NCBI GenBank assembly: GCA_022577435.1
Contig: JAKOON010000033.1
Location: forward strand, 62,001 to 126,000
Origin: Embiotoca jacksoni
Taxonomy: Eukaryota > Chordata > Actinopteri > Embiotocidae
DNA: 64,000 nucleotides
Reading direction: 5' to 3'
Shown here in pieces: positions 11,395 through 24,879 of this stretch. Position 1 is the first letter of the stretch, and the number at the start of each line of letters is the position of its first letter. A program made the translations under genes and the position numbers. Below the pieces are notes generated by a model. It was not told the DNA's origin. It was given only the letters and a program-made list of their open reading frames with translations, and did not search any database.

Positions 11395-12184
11395 CTGATA
11401 CAGAGGTCTTCAACCTGGTAGTTGTGATAATTGTAGAAATGTAGCCCCACTCTGTCTGAGTGAGAGAAAAGAAACGAATACGACGACGATTTTTGGCTTA
11501 TATTAATGATCGTTTAGAAGACGCAGCAGATTATGTTGAGATCAAGTATTTCAAGGAGTAAATTGAAATTCAAGCATATTCCAAACCTTGAAAAAAACAT
11601 AACGGTTGAGATGAAGCATTTTTCAAACTCTGGAGACCTTCAAGCCTGCGGTCAAAGCAGAAGTATCCGAAGTGTCACAGTCTCATACCTCTGGGGATAC
11701 TGTGCCACGTTTAAAGCTACTTTCACCTCGCTCGTTCAAATCCAAACACAAGGTAAGGTAGGGAGACAGCGTGTTAATGGAAGTGTCAGAGACGCGACAG
11801 GTCTGAGTTTCAAGCCGGCACACCGCAGTGATAAGCAATCGCCTCTCTTCTGAAACTGTGGGATGGTGATTTTTTTTTTTTTTTTTTTTATTCCTCTCCA
11901 AATGGAAGCTCTGATTAACGGAAATCAGAATAAATATACTGTAAAATCTCTCTTTGGTGCTTACGTCACTCTACAGTCACTCTGGCATTTCACCGACGCC
12001 TGATGGAACTCCATTTAGACAGTTACAGTGGAAATCAATGCGTGAGCCCGTCCCTTATCTTATTCATCAAGCGCACGTCTTCCAGTGAAAGGCACTTCTG
12101 TGTTCCTTAATTAAAGGAACCTGAGTCCCAGAAAGCAATAAAAGCATTCCCTAATTAACTACACTGTGTGAGTGTCTCACACAA

Positions 12185-12330
12185 GCAGAGCGAGAAAGTG
12201 AAAGAGAGGAGCGAGAGGGAGCGTCGCCAGCACGCGCGCTGCACTTCGACTCCCGACACTTATCTCCGGTTCCGCGACGCGCCACGGAAAAATGGAGTTT
12301 CTCTAATGGCCGGGGTCGCGCATGATGAAA
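12185..12330. promoter_or_regulatory. CpG-rich patch inside the syt1 intron
   Basis: About 20 CpGs within about 145 bases (gcgcgc, ccgcgacgcgcc and similar) in otherwise CpG-poor intron. It lies between coding exons A and B, so a transcript starting here would lack the luminal exon. Equally it may be an enhancer or chance composition. No clear core promoter element was seen. Confidence 0.35.
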
Positions 12331-15261
12331 TCTATGTTTGCTGTTCCTGAAGGCTGAAATCACTTTTCAGCAACGGCAAAAGGAGCACGAAACAATGAGG
12401 CACCTTCGGAGTGCCTTGGACACCGTAAGTGACATAATAATGCTCGTAGTGCATCCTTCCACAGCGGTCCTCACCTCTGCAGCTTCTATAAACGGATTTC
12501 TAAAGAATGTTCTTGACCTTTACGCCAAATGCTCAAACGCGGGACATAACCATTTTCATTACTTCTTAGAAGGGTTTCTGCAACGATTCTGCATAAAATA
12601 AGAATTTAGATCACAATTCTCTCTCAAGATATTCTTTTTCAATCTAAATGCTTGATGGCCTCATTTACGTGATGACGAAGAAAGCTAAAAAAAAAAAAAA
12701 AATTGGATGGTGCCGATTCAGGATATTTAACTTTGGACATTTCATGCATCCCTACCTCTTATAACATTTATTTTTGTGTTGCCCAACACAACAGTATAAA
12801 AACGTCTACCATTGAATGAATACCATAGAAGAGTGTCAGTGTTTTCTCACAGGCTGACTTCTTTGAGGAGGTGGGTCAGTACTGTCGCCAGATTTACAAT
12901 GGGTAAAAGAAGCAGATATTTTGGCCTGTTTTGACACCTGTCGATTAATAAATCAATCTTATAGGCGTTTACTGCACTTTTATTGCGGTTAGGGTCACCT
13001 AACGAGTCATGTTATCTTCACTTCACATGTCTCTCCTTCGCTCTGCTCCCTGGGTGTGTATCGGTGGCTAAGCCCCGCCCTTAAACAGACAAAACGCGAC
13101 CTATGACAGCAAAAACGCAGCAGAGACTCTGCGCTGAAAGAAAACAGGTGCACATAAATTACACAAATAATTCAAATAAAATATTTCATTACTTAAAGGG
13201 GAGGGTGGGTGTCCCGTCCTCCTACAACAATGGTAGAGGAAGCTCTACGGTATATTCAGCAAGTGGAATAAGAAATATCATTTACTGCAAAACCTAAGCT
13301 CAAATTGATTTTGGTGATTTTTTTCTGACAGCAGTGGGTTTAAGATCCCACAGAAGAGCTTATTAGACTTCAGTTTTGAGAAATGAGAGGATGTCAAAGA
13401 GCAATAACCTCAATGTGAAGCAAAAAGTCAACTTTCCCTAGCTGACATTTTAGGTCTTTCAAACATATTGTAGGTGACTACATACAGATGGAGTCAGAGA
13501 AAAGAGGATTAAATATATGCAAGTCTGTGAGTCATTCCCACAACAGGAGGTTCTGTGTCAGAGAGTGAGATCATTTTGAACTCATGAGAGCTGGATGCAC
13601 TCATTTTTAGTTTTGAATCTGAATTAAGTGGTTTAAGATCATCTGGATAAACAAGTGTTTGACCTTTTGTGTGCTCATGCTCCTTTTCGACGTCACTGCG
13701 GAAAGATGATGTGTAAACCTCTACAAACACAATGGAAGCTTGTAATAAACCAGAATATCTCCTTAATAGTACTTTAAATTATGCAGAAACAACTCAGGAA
13801 AGAATCTGATTTTGTGACTTTAAATCAGAGAAAGTAGAGAAATTGACTGATGTAACTTGCACATTAAAGACTAATATGTGTGGATGTAGGAGCGTGATCT
13901 ACCACATAAAACTCCACAGATATAAACAAATCTCAAGAATAACATCAATTTATATTCACTCCACTGCCTTGAATGTGATTAGCGTGAGGTTTTGCCACTT
14001 GCATGGATGAATACTTTAAATTAAAGTCATGAAGATTTACGTCTCTGTTCTGACTCATTTCTATAATTAAAAGGAGATTCATCCTCATCTACCTCCCTGA
14101 CAACACAAAGCACTTTACATTAGAGAGAAAAAGGCTTCTCGAACAGGACGGGCACATTTAAAAGGGCCGGGTGTGTATGTGAGTGTGTTATATTGCATCT
14201 GCGTTATATCCACTTCCAGCCCACACTAATCCAATGTGACAGGACCCTGTTGGTCAATTAACCTTGACATTATATCTTGTTATGCCATCGAGAGCAACAG
14301 TCCGTCCATGGCCTTTCCCCACTGTGGCTTGTTTGAGCAAACAATATGACTGCAGCAGGGAGCATCATCCAACTATCTGCAACAATGTTAAGCTGTTCAA
14401 TAAGCTGCGAGTTGATGACAGTGGACACAGTATTCAAATATCCTCTATGCGAGTTCGCCCGTTCATACAAAACAGTATTTAATTTCAAATTAGCTGCTAT
14501 TCCTTGTAACTTGATCAAATTATGGATTGCTATTCTGTTCTGTGTTTAACTCAGATTTCTATCAGAAATAGTAGATCCAATTAATTTCCAGAAAATCCTG
14601 TGAGCTGAAGTGAAATAAGTGGTAATTTCAGAGTAAAGGTGTATTCACATCAAAATCACTTTGCTTTTGACTAGTACGCAGCGGGGACGTGATGAAAAAC
14701 GATATTGGCAGTCTGGGAAGAATTTGACTGCCAAAAAGTACCAAAAGTCTGCAGCAGAGTGCAGAAGAGAAAAGTTTGTGACTTAAAAGCAGTAAAGTTA
14801 ACTTGGGATGTCTGGATTCAAAGGAGTGTATTGGTTTACAATTTAAGTATTCTTTGCTTAAAATATCATTTGACGGACAGATTTTTCTTTTGTTTTATGA
14901 AACCCAAGATTTTAAGACTTGATGGAGAGACTTTTTGCGGCCGTTTACAAAGTTCGAGAGTCCCTTTGGTCGCCTAAAAGCACAAAGCCTCTGATAAAAG
15001 AAGAAGAAAGAGAGAAATGCAATTATTTATTTCCCTGAAATGTCAATCGCTTGTCTGTGTTATTTGGAGTAATGGCTGCTGCCAGCAGTCAAACAGATCA
15101 AACAGCTTCTGCGCTCAGAGGTTAATTGTTATCGGGAAGTAAAGCCTCGGGTGTTTAGAAAACTTGCTAAGAAATCCAATATGCTGGTTTCCTCACAGGC
15201 GACCGCTCTCTTCAATGAAAAGTCACAGCGTGGTTTGGTGCGATTACATAGTCGGACCTCA

Positions 15262-15284
15262 GTGTGTGTGTGTGTGTGTGTGTG
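15262..15284. repeat. GT microsatellite, short
   Basis: About 23 bases of pure GT. Confidence 0.9.
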
Positions 15285-18200
15285 CTCATGTTTATGTGTA
15301 AGAGGAAGAATTGATCATTGACCTCTTTTTGTTGGCTTTGTTGTTCACAAATATATTTGAATTATGACTTATGCCTGTTTTTTTATTTATTGCTGAACAG
15401 GTTTGTTTCTCCCGTTTATTGTTCATATGTTGTACTATTTACTACGTTTATCCAGGTTGGGGATCTTTTCCTAGTTCTTGGATCAGACAAAACAATCAAT
15501 TTGAAGACGTCACCTTGACCTCTGGGAACATGTGACTACTTTCTGGCATTTTATAGACATCTTATTTAACTCATTAATTAAGACATACTCAACTGACTAC
15601 TAAATAATATATACCTGAAGCCTTACAGTGTATGAAATGGGATCCAAAGACCAAACCAAAACCATCTATTTATGAACAAAACTCACCAAACTAAGACAAA
15701 ATTTCTCAAAATATCCTTTGAATATCTCAAATTAAAAAGTCAATTTATACAGATTGAAATAAAGTGTATTGGTTTTTGCACGCTAGAGCCATCAGCCAAC
15801 ACATGTGGCCGAGGCGATATCCGCAACATGGAGATCATCGACAGAAATCCAGCAGGGAGTTGGGCCAGTGTGACAGCTCCATGCCAACACACTCAAAGCC
15901 TACAGGGCTTAAACCGAGTTATAATCCCGAAAGAAGATCTTCTGCGGCCGCGGTAACGAAGCCGTGCTGAGCGTGCAGTTTCGCCTTTCTCCCACAGATC
16001 CTTGTTAAATTTCGCTCCCTGGCTTTTCTCCAGACAGTATCGATATTCCACGGAGTAAACAACTCTTTGGGCATTCATCATCGGCTCGGCAGCACCGGGG
16101 GAGCCGAGTCGCTGCTTTTTGGTTGAGAGGATGAGGAGAGAGAAAAAAAGTAAGACGTAAGACCTGGTTGGCGATTTTTTTTTTTTGGGGGGGGATGATC
16201 TAGGAGAACTGTTTTCCATTTAGTTCTTCAAAACAAAATAAAAGTGTCTGCTCGAGCACCAGAAGTGTCGGGCTTGGACTACATCTGGAGGTAATTGCAA
16301 TACGTCTCGTTGACATCAACCTCAGTCAACCACAGAACGAAACATTGTTGGTCCTTTTCATTCATCCTCTACGGCAAAAATGCGTTTCCATTTCCCATCT
16401 ACAGTATGTCCCGTTTAAGCCCACATGAAGCTGAAGCTCTCTAGTTTCCGCCATGGGAGTTATTTGAATATAAATTACAGGTTATATTTTGGTAAATATG
16501 CTGCTCGGTACAAACAGCCGTTCCTCTGGAGACGGAGGAATTTTTCTCCGTGTGCCATTAAACCTCAGAAATGGAGGAATGTGACTGGTGGCGTTTGTTT
16601 GTGTCCTTGGTGAAGAAATAGGGCTCCTCTTCCTCAAGAGCCATTTCCTGTTGAGAATATTAGTGAGCCTGTGGATATATCTATATTTAGATTTCTGCTC
16701 AATCTCCTGACAAGTGCTTTATCCTGAATGACACAATGACAACTGTCTTCTCACATGCTTAATGCCGCGAAATTCTTCGGGCAAAAAACAACAAACAAGT
16801 GGAACATGTGGAAGTATGTGGTTGGAAGGTTTGGTGCTAAAAAGGACTGTTGGGGTTGTATTATGTCAAAGTCAGGGAGGCAGTTTTGATGGGAAGCACA
16901 AGCGAGACAGAAAAACAGAAAATCGAACTGCGAATGATAAAAGCTGTTCCGCATAATGTTTTTATTAATCACGTCAACCATTTGAATTATTGTTGCCAGG
17001 TGTTTGTTCTCCACTTCAAATGAGATTACGTCTTTCGCGAGATAATTTAGGAAGACAATCACATCTGAGCCGCAGGAAATACTTCAACTGTTGTTACTAC
17101 TTTGACTCAGAAGCATCACAACAGAAGATGAATAAGTAAATAACTAGTCTGCTCGAGTCACTGGAAGTCTTTGTCGAAGGTCGTGGCTGACACTGGCTGT
17201 TTGTCATGCGTCATCTACAAAAGAAGTTTAACCACAAAGACTGCTGATTCATTGTTCAGGCGTGGTTACACCAGAATCACATCGAATGGTTTAGTTCATT
17301 TTAATTGAAGGGGAGAGAAATTGTACGTGAATCACGTCTAGTTGGAAAGTGACAGAAAAACAGCACCGATGACTCAGTAAGTACTTTCATCTTTTTGGTA
17401 TTAATGCACTTTTCATTGAATCTTATTTAATATTTATCGCTGAATCCATCTTAAACACTGCACAGAAATTAAATCGAAGAATTTGATGCACTCTAATTTG
17501 GTCAGTCAATAGCAGGAGTGTTGGACCCATATTTTCTCTTTCACTGTTTGACAAACGAGTATCATTGATTGAAAAATGTTTGGGGTGACAAAAGTTGTTT
17601 TTTATTATTATTGATGGTTGTGAGGATTTTTCTTTGCTTAACTGAATAAGTTTGTCTATAAAATGCCACAGAAAAGTGAAAAATTTCCCAATTTCCCAAA
17701 ACTGATGCAGACATCCTTAAATGGTGGTTTTGTCCGATCAACAGTCAAAAATTCGAAGATTTACACTTTACTGTAACAAAAGACAAAGGAAACCAACATG
17801 TACGTAGCTAATCGAAAGGTTCTGAGACTGTTCCTGTTGAGCACAAACAGAGCGCAGCACCATGACATGCATAGAGGAGGGGGAAGCAATAACCTTTGTC
17901 TGTAAGTATTTCAAATTTCGTCAGTTGATCGACATCAGCACCGGAGTTACAGATGTTTTTGTGTCCATTGCGAAGTGAACATTTGAGATTTCAACATGAA
18001 CCTGAAACTTGAGCAGAGAGCGTACGTTCAATTCTTGTTGTTTTGTTGGAGAAATCGAAGTGCCATCAGGCCACAGTTCAGGTGGTTTGCAGTGAATGTT
18101 TTTTTTTCCCCCTCAGACGCCTCAGAAGGTCCCAGTAAAACTCTGTGTTGACAGTCTGACCCTGGGGGACGAATTCACAGTGCAACAACCCCGACAATGT

Positions 18201-18706
18201 CAAAGAAAAACCCACCTGGTGTCTCCTGACCTGACGCGCCTTCTTCAGTGACGTTCTGCCCCTCTAGAAACGTTAATGTCACTCAGAACATCTCGCCCGG
18301 TGCGTTGCTTCATCGCCGTAGACTTTCTGAAGCATTTCAAAGGTCTCTGTGAGTTTGACACTAAATTCGATATGTGCTCTCTGCTCAAGTTTCAGGTCCA
18401 TGGTGAAATCACAAAAATGTGCGTTACTTAGGTACTGATGTTGATCAACCTATTATTATTGTTATTGATATTGTTGCCCTGCTTCGTGCACATCATGGTG
18501 CTCATGCTCAACTCAAGAGTCACCCTCATTTTTACATTTTTAAAGCTGGAACCAGTGATTTTTAGGAGGTTTGCTGAAATTAAGTGGACTTCAATGATAA
18601 GTCAATTACGTAAATAGCTGCTGAATAATTCTCTCCACTAATGGACTAATTGTTTCAGCTCTTTTGTTGTCCCTCTGTTAGATCGGGAGAAAAGAAAGAC
18701 ACTCAC

Positions 18707-18907
18707 ACGGGATTTTGTTCAGCTCGTTCATGAACTTGTCCTTCAGCTTGGAGAAGGCTTCGTCCTTCTCGCCCGTGCCCGGGCCGGCCATGTTGGTGGT
18801 GTTGGTGCCGGCCGCGTAGGAGGAGAAGGCGGTGGTGGGCTCGGGGGCTGCCAGTGCTTCCCTTCGACTCTCGTTCATGGTGGCGATGCTGGACAGCCAG
18901 GCAGATG
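18707..18907 (-). CDS. syt1: synaptotagmin-1, first coding exon (luminal N-terminus)
   Basis: Synaptotagmin-1 is the synaptic-vesicle Ca2+ sensor that triggers fast transmitter release with SNARE proteins. This exon holds the start codon at 18878-18876 and 57 full codons plus one base. The ATG sits in a strong context (gccaccATGA). The peptide begins MNESRREALAAPEP and ends FSKLKDKFMNELNKIP, matching the known syt1 pattern (EALAAP near the start, then FSKLKEKFMNEL-KIP). Syt2 starts differently. Residues 1-57 would be intravesicular. N26-T-T is an N-glycosylation sequon at about the place of the known syt1 luminal site, and N2-E-S is a second possible one. There is no signal peptide, as expected for this family. 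The donor after 18707 is GTGAGT. The split codon joins exon B to give Leu, restoring the family's KIPLP. The 5' acceptor before 18907 follows a good pyrimidine tract. Whether this is syt1a or syt1b is not resolved. Confidence 0.93.
18879..18907 (-). other. syt1: syt1 5' UTR segment and splice acceptor
   Basis: On the minus strand a long pyrimidine tract (about 18912-18945) ends in CAG at the 18908 boundary, followed by 29 bases up to the start codon. This implies at least one upstream non-coding exon at higher coordinates. A second AG lies inside this segment (…gtccag, then catcgccaccATG). It could serve as an alternative acceptor with a 10-base leader, but the first AG has the better tract. 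Boundary read by eye. Confidence 0.6.
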
Positions 18908-21320
18908 CTGGACAAGCGGAGAAAGAGTAAGAGGAAACAGACCGGGTTAGATTTTTTTTTTCATTTTTCTTGCTGCGGTGACAGATGCATGTCAGTGGCA
19001 GCACGCTCGCCTCGTCAGATGACTGAGCTGACGCAGACCGTGTGAGCAGCTGCTGGCTCAGCCTGAGTAAACATCAACTGAGGTCCTGGATGAATTGGCC
19101 AGGGCGCTGAATTCAGAACAAAGCTACTCACTCATTGCTTAAACTCCAGATTAACATCACAGAGCAAAGACAAAATGATTATTTATTACTCTCGCACAAC
19201 ACAGGCCATGAATCTCAGCACTGCTGCCGGCCTAATTGAAATTCTGCGCTTTCACAGATCAGCCAAAGGTACGGCACATAATGTCGCAGAGAAGAGAAGA
19301 TTACAAGTCGACTGGAGCTCTTTGTACACACCAGGTGTGTTTGCTTTACATACAGGTCTTTTGTGAGGGTGCAGAAGGAAACAGTGCAACTCTCATGTTA
19401 ACCACCGCTGTGTGTGTGTGGTTGCACTCGTGTGTCAGTACATGTGTAATGCACTCACAGTGGCCTCATCACTGAACACGTTAGTCATCACCTCACTCAC
19501 TGTGGGAGGTCGGTTCCACACGAAGTTTCCACGTTATTTCAATACTGCCATAAGACAACAATGGAAGACCCTTACAAGATATTACTGTGGCACTAAAAAC
19601 TCTATTATTGTAATGTACAGTAAGCAATAAAATATAATCACACGCTCAGCAGGAAACTGAATGTCCTTCAGTGCAAATATTTTCATTTTTAGCCCAAATA
19701 ACACAAATATATAAAAACTGCTGCATTTTTTGGGGGAGAAAATCAAATGTTTTAACAAAGTAAAAGCTCCAACTGTACTGATTTCTATTCATTATCACTG
19801 ACAGTTAACAAGGGCCTATTTCCCTGGTATCCCCGATGCAGAACTTAGTATCACGACACACGACAGTCATGGCAAAGCAGCAATGCCACAACAATTCCAC
19901 TGCGGACGGAAACTATTTATTGTCTAGTCTTGCTGTGCAGGTTGTAATTTGGCTGTGTCACCATAGCAATCCAAGAGGATAATGGCGTACTAAAGTAAAC
20001 CAGTACACAGTGAAGATTGATGGCCTCATTTTCTTCCTCTGCCACAGTCGCTCCACATTAAACTCATATTTTCCCATTTGTATTGTTGTTGTAAAAGCTT
20101 GTGACAGATTGTGACAGGAAGACTGTTAAAGTTTTTTTTTTTATGTAATTGAAAAAATCTGAATGTAACCCTCAGAACTGTCTCTAGTGCTAGTTTCTAA
20201 ATCTCAAAGAGCTGAGGGCAGACTGCTGTGGCAATTCATCCTAATACAATCTTTAAAAACATGTAGGAGAGAAAGCTGCAGAGAGCTGAATTCAAATGTA
20301 TGTGTTTCTTCAAATGTATAAAATGAGCTTTGCAAGAGCAGTGAGGCAATTTAGACTGAATTGCATTAGAGATACAAAGTGTCTTTTCAGTATTTGTGCC
20401 TTTCTGGCAAAGTTAACTGTATTCTACCACTTTAAGCTTTCTAAGGATTCGGGAGTACTTAGCAAGAAGGGAACCCGTTTCATTTCCGGGAATTCATCGA
20501 TGCCAAGCCGCTCACCTGCCTCACAATCACATCTTGGTAAGAGACACCTATGATCAACTGTTGGCAGCTGTGCAGTTTCATTTGAGCCGTTGTGTTGTGC
20601 CATATTCCCTTTTTGACTTGGCTCTGAATGTAGTTGGAGGAGGGCCGATCATTTCTCATTCTCTGTATTCTTCTAGATTTCCCAGCCAATCTGGGAATTC
20701 AATCTGACCTCACTTTCTCTAAAATATAGCTCACCACTGCTACTGTTGAGACCAGCTGCAGTAACAACAATCTAAACCAAATAGACTGGCCATTGAATAC
20801 AAATAGTATTATTCTTGGACGAGATTACTTGCAGTTATGATGCAATCTGACTCCTGGTAGCTGGGACCAAGTGGTATCGAATTGTGGCTGAGGCCTACTA
20901 TGAAGGACAAATTTACAGTTATTGCTACAAAAGTGGGGGAAAATGCTCCATTATGGTTTGCAGACAACACAACTCTCAATGGAATCCAAAAGCAGTAAAA
21001 ATTAAATCTTCAAAAAAACATTCCTTGTACTGTTAGATGTGATTTTATCCAATCTTTGATTTACTCGAAACTTAGTTTTCACCTAAAGTACGAAACATAT
21101 TTAACCTGCCTTATGTTTCAAGATGATAAAACTTGTGAAACTGTTAAGCACTTTGATGCAACATTCACATACTAAATCAAGATGGAACTATTTAGCCTTT
21201 TCAAAAGTGTACTGCCATTTTTCATAGGTCGTGTGTATCTATGAAAGAACAGTTGACGGCTGTAAATATCACGACTCTCACTGAAAGAATACACAAGCAA
21301 CCATGGGCAGCGACCATTAA

Positions 21321-21490
21321 TTCAAGACCACGAATGGGGGCCATCAGGTCAGGACCAATGACAGGTCAATAGGTCAGGGCCACGGACAGTGATCATATGG
21401 TCAGGACCATGGATAGCGATCATTAGGTCAGGACCATGGACAGCAGCTAATAGGTCAGGACCATGGACAGCAGCTATTTGGTCTCTATAT
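21321..21490. repeat. 27-bp minisatellite with RE1-like units
   Basis: Units beginning ggtcagg recur at 21372, 21399, 21426, 21453 and 21480, exactly 27 bases apart, with a shorter unit at 21347 and a degenerate one before it. The core is ggtcaggaccatggacagc. Against the RE1 core NTYAGMRCCNNRGMSAG, the units at 21372, 21426 and 21453 miss only one position (G where M is required), and those at 21347 and 21399 miss two. The array lies about 2.4 kb upstream of the first coding exon. The last unit is truncated. Confidence 0.88.
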
Positions 21491-24400
21491 CAAACATTGT
21501 CTTTTAAAACCGAATAATGACCAACAAAAGGCAATTTGTTTAAAAAAAAAAAAGAAAAAAAAAAGACTGTTTGAGTAGGAGAATAAATATATGAGAAAAC
21601 TGTGTACAGATAATTGCCAGGAGATTAAGGCATAATAAATTAATACTCATGTCCTTTGTGCAGAGATCTGAATACCGACACTGACATCACACGACATGTC
21701 AAGCACATTACATGATGTGCGACAGAAATTTATTGCATTGTGAAGTGTGATATGAAGGAAATATAAACTGCAAAGAATACAGAACATCAGAGGCAACACG
21801 ATTATTCAAATTCAAATACAACCAACAGCCGGATGAGAAGGAGGAAGAGACTAAAAACATAATCCATTAAACATATGTGGTAAAACCTCACTCCTGACCA
21901 GCCTCACTGGAAGATTAGCTAATCTGATCTACTGCTGGTTTGAACATCAAGGACTCTGAAGCACACAGCTAAATTGACAGAATACAAAAAGAACATCTAT
22001 TTAATCGAATTTTTGCATTTATTCAAATAGTGTAATCTTTGTTTTGGCTGCACTTTTTGCTCCGAAGGGCATCCTCACCTGAACATGAAGATATGTTATA
22101 GTTTTAGCCTAGATGCAATTAGCACCAGAATATTCCTTTAAGTTAATCATTATGACTTCTTTTCTTCTGTCTGCTGTTCATTTAAAACCATGCAAATCTA
22201 TTAATAGACCTGCAGAAAATATAAATCATTCTTGACAGTGATACATGACCTTGTTTAATTGTCCTACATGCAAGTAATAGCTGGTAATGGTTGGTTTTCA
22301 TCTTTTTACAGTTCTCGTAAAATAACAGGAACTTGAATAAATAGTTCTGCTTTTATATAATTTATCAACGAGGTGATGGTTGTAAATGTGAGATTGCCTC
22401 ACAGACATATTCATCATTATATTCATCATAGTTTTATTTTGTCTCTCAGAATCATTAAATCGGTCTTACAGGTGATGTTGAACCTCACAAGACATTCAGG
22501 ACTCTGTAACTGTAAAAATGTGACATCGGTGCAATAAAACGGAAACACCAACACGCCTTTTGGATGACTCAGCTGATTAAACTACGTTTGAATGCCGTGC
22601 GTTGACACCGAACCTAAATAAAAGAGACTGTACTTTGCTCGCATGCGGTACCGTTCACAATTGCTACACATTCGCCAACTGCTGCTTCCCAACATACTGT
22701 GAAAGCATGATAGCACTGCACCCTCCAGCTGTGATTTTAAACACTTCACTAACACTCCCTTAACAACATCTTCGTCTATCACCGACTGATGTTTTCCAGA
22801 GACGTCATGTGGCCCCGCTGCTTCACCGAACACACGCAGAAAATTACAGAGCCTAGTTAAAACAACACCTTATAATCAAAAGCAAGAAAAAAGATGATTC
22901 ATTAAAGATAACTGAAGTTCAGGTAAAGCGTGGCGATGAGCTTCAATAAACCAAGCAGCCGTTGGTTACCTTGGCCCTCTCCACCTCCCCCCTTTTACCC
23001 GCACGAACGCCTACGCGTGTCCGCTTTCGCTCTGCCTCCCTTTGGTCTCCCTTTGAAATGTTGCAAGGTTAGTGTGGGCGCTGATCCATTGAGAGGCCCG
23101 CGTGGCAATGACAGAGATACTTCAACACAGGCGAGGACTTTTAGGGAGCACAATGATGCTCTGCGGAGTGCATGTGGGAGGCTTCTTCTATAGAAAAAGG
23201 ATTGATCGAGCCACAAGAGGAAAGGGAGAGGAGTGGGGTGAGAGGGGTGTGTGTGGAGGGGGTGGGGGGTGGGGGTGCGCACAGGCTTCCACTCAATCTT
23301 CCTTAGTAATCTTATGTCTGATGTGAGAGACAAACAGGATGCTTCACCATGTTTATAGAGGGATGTGTAAGACATAAGGAGCTACCGAAGGAGTTCGACA
23401 CCCAGAAGGTGCAAATTTTCATGTAAATGACATCATCTCTTTATGACACGTGCATCAGAATGAAAAGATGTTCAGCGCTTTGATATCTCGTAATTTTCCT
23501 CCGACCGGCGTCTGACCGATGCTTTTTAGTACAAAATGTCAAACGGAAAAGACAGCCAGTGTGTGTGTGTGTGTGGAGGACCGCCCGCGGCGTCTGTGAT
23601 GCCTCTCACATCAGACCTCATATCGCTGGCCAAAACATGAAACATTAATTCAGCTCGTATTCGTGCCTTAATGACTGCTCGCCCATTCCAGTATAAGATG
23701 ACAACTGCCGTGTTATCGTCATTGTCTGCGGCGCCACGGCAGCAGGCGGTCCACTTGAAACCCGGCCTCATTTAGAGCGGATCAGGGCTTATTTAGCTTT
23801 ATGGAAAACCGCAGAGTGTTGACCTTTTTCACTTTCACAGGGCTGTCATCACAATGTAATCACGGCAACACAAAGGTGTAGCATACATGCATTGATCCAT
23901 TTCTCTAAAAATACCAGACATCACATCTCCTCACCCGTTATCGCTGTGATCCTGAGAAGGACCCATCAAGCTGCCTTCACACCCACATCCTTGCAGGATG
24001 TGAACTTTTATTTCCGGTACGCTGGCTCATTTCTTCAGGGTGGCGAATTCTAAAGTATCATTGTAGACTTAAATTCACTCATTCAGTCCTCTCCCTGTTA
24101 GCCCGGTCGTAAATTCCATCTTTCACTTTACCATCAGTAATCAGAAGGAATTTGTACATTCTCATCCATATAAACATATCTATCATTTAATAATTTACTG
24201 TGCGAAGTTATGCAATAAACCCTTTTAATTTGACCCAACTGTGTCATGGTAGCAACTTTCTGAGTATATGAAAGGATTTGAGTTCCGATACAAGAATTCC
24301 AATTTAGATTATGATTAACTGATTTTATATTGATTTTATATTGATAATTTGTCTAATATTGGACTGGTGCCCCTTCTAATAACGAGAGCAAGATTTAATA

Positions 24401-24859
24401 CCTCATGAATTAAATTGACATCACGCTACAAAGGTAATACCTATCCTGTCACTATTACAGTACACTTGGAAGACAGCTTTAAATGAGAATGTTGTTTTTT
24501 GCACAAAATGGCTGCACTCGCTCGTCCTTTTCCACCCCACTGAGACAGTGTCACATTAAATCTTGCCATCCTGTAAACTACAGGTGATACCAGATGAATG
24601 CAAACATGAGGAAAAAAGATTCATACAAATGTAGGAGACACGACAGATCTAAACTGCTCTCAACTCTCACCGTCAGCCCCACCTTCACGACGCTGCAGCA
24701 TGCAGTACACCGCTCATCTCCGCCTCTTTTTTGTGTGTTTTTTTTTTGCTCAGCTCGCTCTTTGGAGGTGCGCCGCTCAGGTGTAAAACCCCAACCCAAT
24801 TACAGGGCCACCAGATGGCCCAGCGGGTCCCCGAACACAGTGGTGATGCTGGCACACAT

Positions 24860-24879
24860 CCCCCCCCCCCCCCCCCCCC
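24860..24879. repeat. C20 homopolymer
   Basis: Pure cytosine run in the 5' non-coding region. Confidence 0.93.

Larger units (their letters stand above)
8316..18706 (-). other. syt1: syt1 intron between coding exons A and B (10.4 kb)
   Basis: Bounded by the GTGAGT donor at 18706 and the acceptor at 8316. Mostly unique-looking AT-rich DNA. It contains a 20-bp tandem duplication (9965-10004), a perfect hairpin with a T19 loop (11342-11394), a T-run (about 11870-11889), a CpG-rich segment (12185-12330) and a short GT run (15262-15284). No further exon was recognised. Confidence 0.85.
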
